Of a stretch of 64,000 nt of DNA, positions 63,227-64,000 are shown in pieces (within the stretch, counting starts at the first letter, position 1; every line of letters begins with the position of its first letter). This DNA comes from Psococerastis gibbosa (taxonomy: Eukaryota > Arthropoda > Insecta > Psocodea > Psocidae): NCBI GenBank assembly GCA_963971405.1, contig OZ020489.1, forward strand, positions 34,009,047-34,073,046, written 5' to 3'. A program made the position numbers and the translations under genes. The notes below the pieces were generated by a model. It saw nothing but the letters and a program-made list of their open reading frames with translations. It had not been told where the DNA came from and ran no database searches.

Positions 63227-64000
63227 CATGAGGCGCAACATCTAATAATTAAAGATTGAACTGTGACGTAGTTGCAAGCAATTAATGGTCAAGGATATAC
63301 AAAACCATGCCTCTGTAGTTAGGAATAAACTGTTAAATGGTCAAGCTCAGGAAACATGTTCAATGTAATATTTTTAAGAAAGAAGCTGAATGAAGTGGCA
63401 ATAGACAATGTAGATGTACTTACAGTATGATTTTTTTTTTAAAAAGGGGCTTACGTGCAATAAAAAAATTATTTGGTCACCCCTTGCCATAATACAGGAC
63501 TGATTCCGAAAGTGACCGATCAGTGCCGGGTCAGCAGAAATAACACTATATCTATTGCTTAACGCCAAATTTTGTAAACATGACATGTTGGTATCTAACG
63601 GGAAAAAATAAGCTATCGAATGTGATATAAGCCGTTCTTCTATCTAAGGGTGCGTAGAAAGTCTCTACGATAAAGTGTGGAGGGAGACTAACTGTAATTT
63701 GTCGTATTGGAGTAACCAAGGGTGTCATTTGGGGTTCGTCAGGAATAGGGCAGTAGGTGGAAAACTAAACTATAAAACGGAAGGTCGAAGTTCGAGGCTC
63801 GGCCCAACCCTTAAGAGTATACCTGCCGGGCATGTTCTTGACCGCAACATCCCCAATAGAGCAGTGGTGAAGACAGAGGTATATAGAAAATCCTGGATCC
63901 TCCACCAGTCCTCACGGTTTTTTTTTTTTTTGTAATTTGGAGTTTTGAAAAATTTTGAGGGATTTAAAGTAAGCTAGTATATAAAGGAGCTCCAGTGGCG
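63227..64000. other. Unannotated, possible tRNA-like head near 63745
   Basis: GGGCAGTAGGTGG...GTTCGAGGCTC (63747-63802) is weakly tRNA-like. CATCCCCAATAGAGCA at 63849 also occurs at 37679. Poly-T at 63919. No gene recognised. Confidence 0.35.

Overview
The window looks like a piece of a large, AT-rich animal nuclear genome, probably a protostome invertebrate. There is no operon structure and no gene-dense stretch. Almost everything recognisable is transposable-element (TE) sequence: BEL/Pao LTR retrotransposon, non-LTR retrotransposons (LINEs), a Penelope-like element (PLE), tRNA-derived SINEs, and many short non-autonomous DNA transposons (MITEs). The phylum cannot be fixed from these elements alone. 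No complete host gene was found. Two stretches on the minus strand (1429-1572 and 4374-4729) look like possible coding exons with splice signals.

Layout. 0-9 kb: unrecognised ORF, large fold-back repeat, G/C-tract MITEs, candidate exons, a decayed PLE with opposed terminal repeats (2441-3484), and repeat copies carrying hammerhead-like motifs. 9-19 kb: full copies of a ~0.85 kb dispersed repeat (called R850 here), fold-back elements with 3-bp target duplications (FB1 here), a hAT-type MITE inserted inside one FB1 copy, and short satellite-like arrays. 19.6-29.4 kb: a three-level nest. A palindromic TA-flanked MITE is interrupted by a 5'-truncated LINE (9-bp duplication), which is interrupted by an apparently intact BEL/Pao element (5-bp duplication, 292-bp LTRs that read as identical). 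29.4-38.6 kb: tRNA-like head with a poly-G insert, more G/C-tract MITEs, LINE 3' ends, a promoter-like module, and a cluster of hammerhead-associated repeat units at 37.4-38.2 kb. 38.6-64 kb: the tRNA-Glu-like SINE-A at high density, R850, FB1 and hAT MITE copies, a second copy of the promoter-like module followed by a 270-280 bp tandem array, and LINE fragments.

Family names used below are local labels: SINE-A (tRNA-Glu-like head, AT-rich tail), SINE-B (shorter repeat, weaker tRNA resemblance), R850 (dispersed repeat with hairpin ends and a CTGTC-type microsatellite), FB1 (fold-back, PIF/Harbinger-like duplication), and GC-hAT (8-bp duplications, complementary ends, long G or C homopolymers next to the ends).

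How the parts relate. The only intact protein-coding unit is the BEL Gag-Pol, which has all the domains needed for its own mobility. Most other elements are non-autonomous and would depend on LINE, hAT, Harbinger or mariner proteins encoded elsewhere. The most unusual observations are (1) hammerhead-like motifs in four related repeat copies whose stem II differs in sequence but keeps pairing, with two ribozyme-less copies beginning at or near the predicted cleavage site; and (2) FB1 elements that share ends and core but have different arms that still match within each copy. All pairings, duplications and domain positions were read by eye; no alignment, folding or database search was run.
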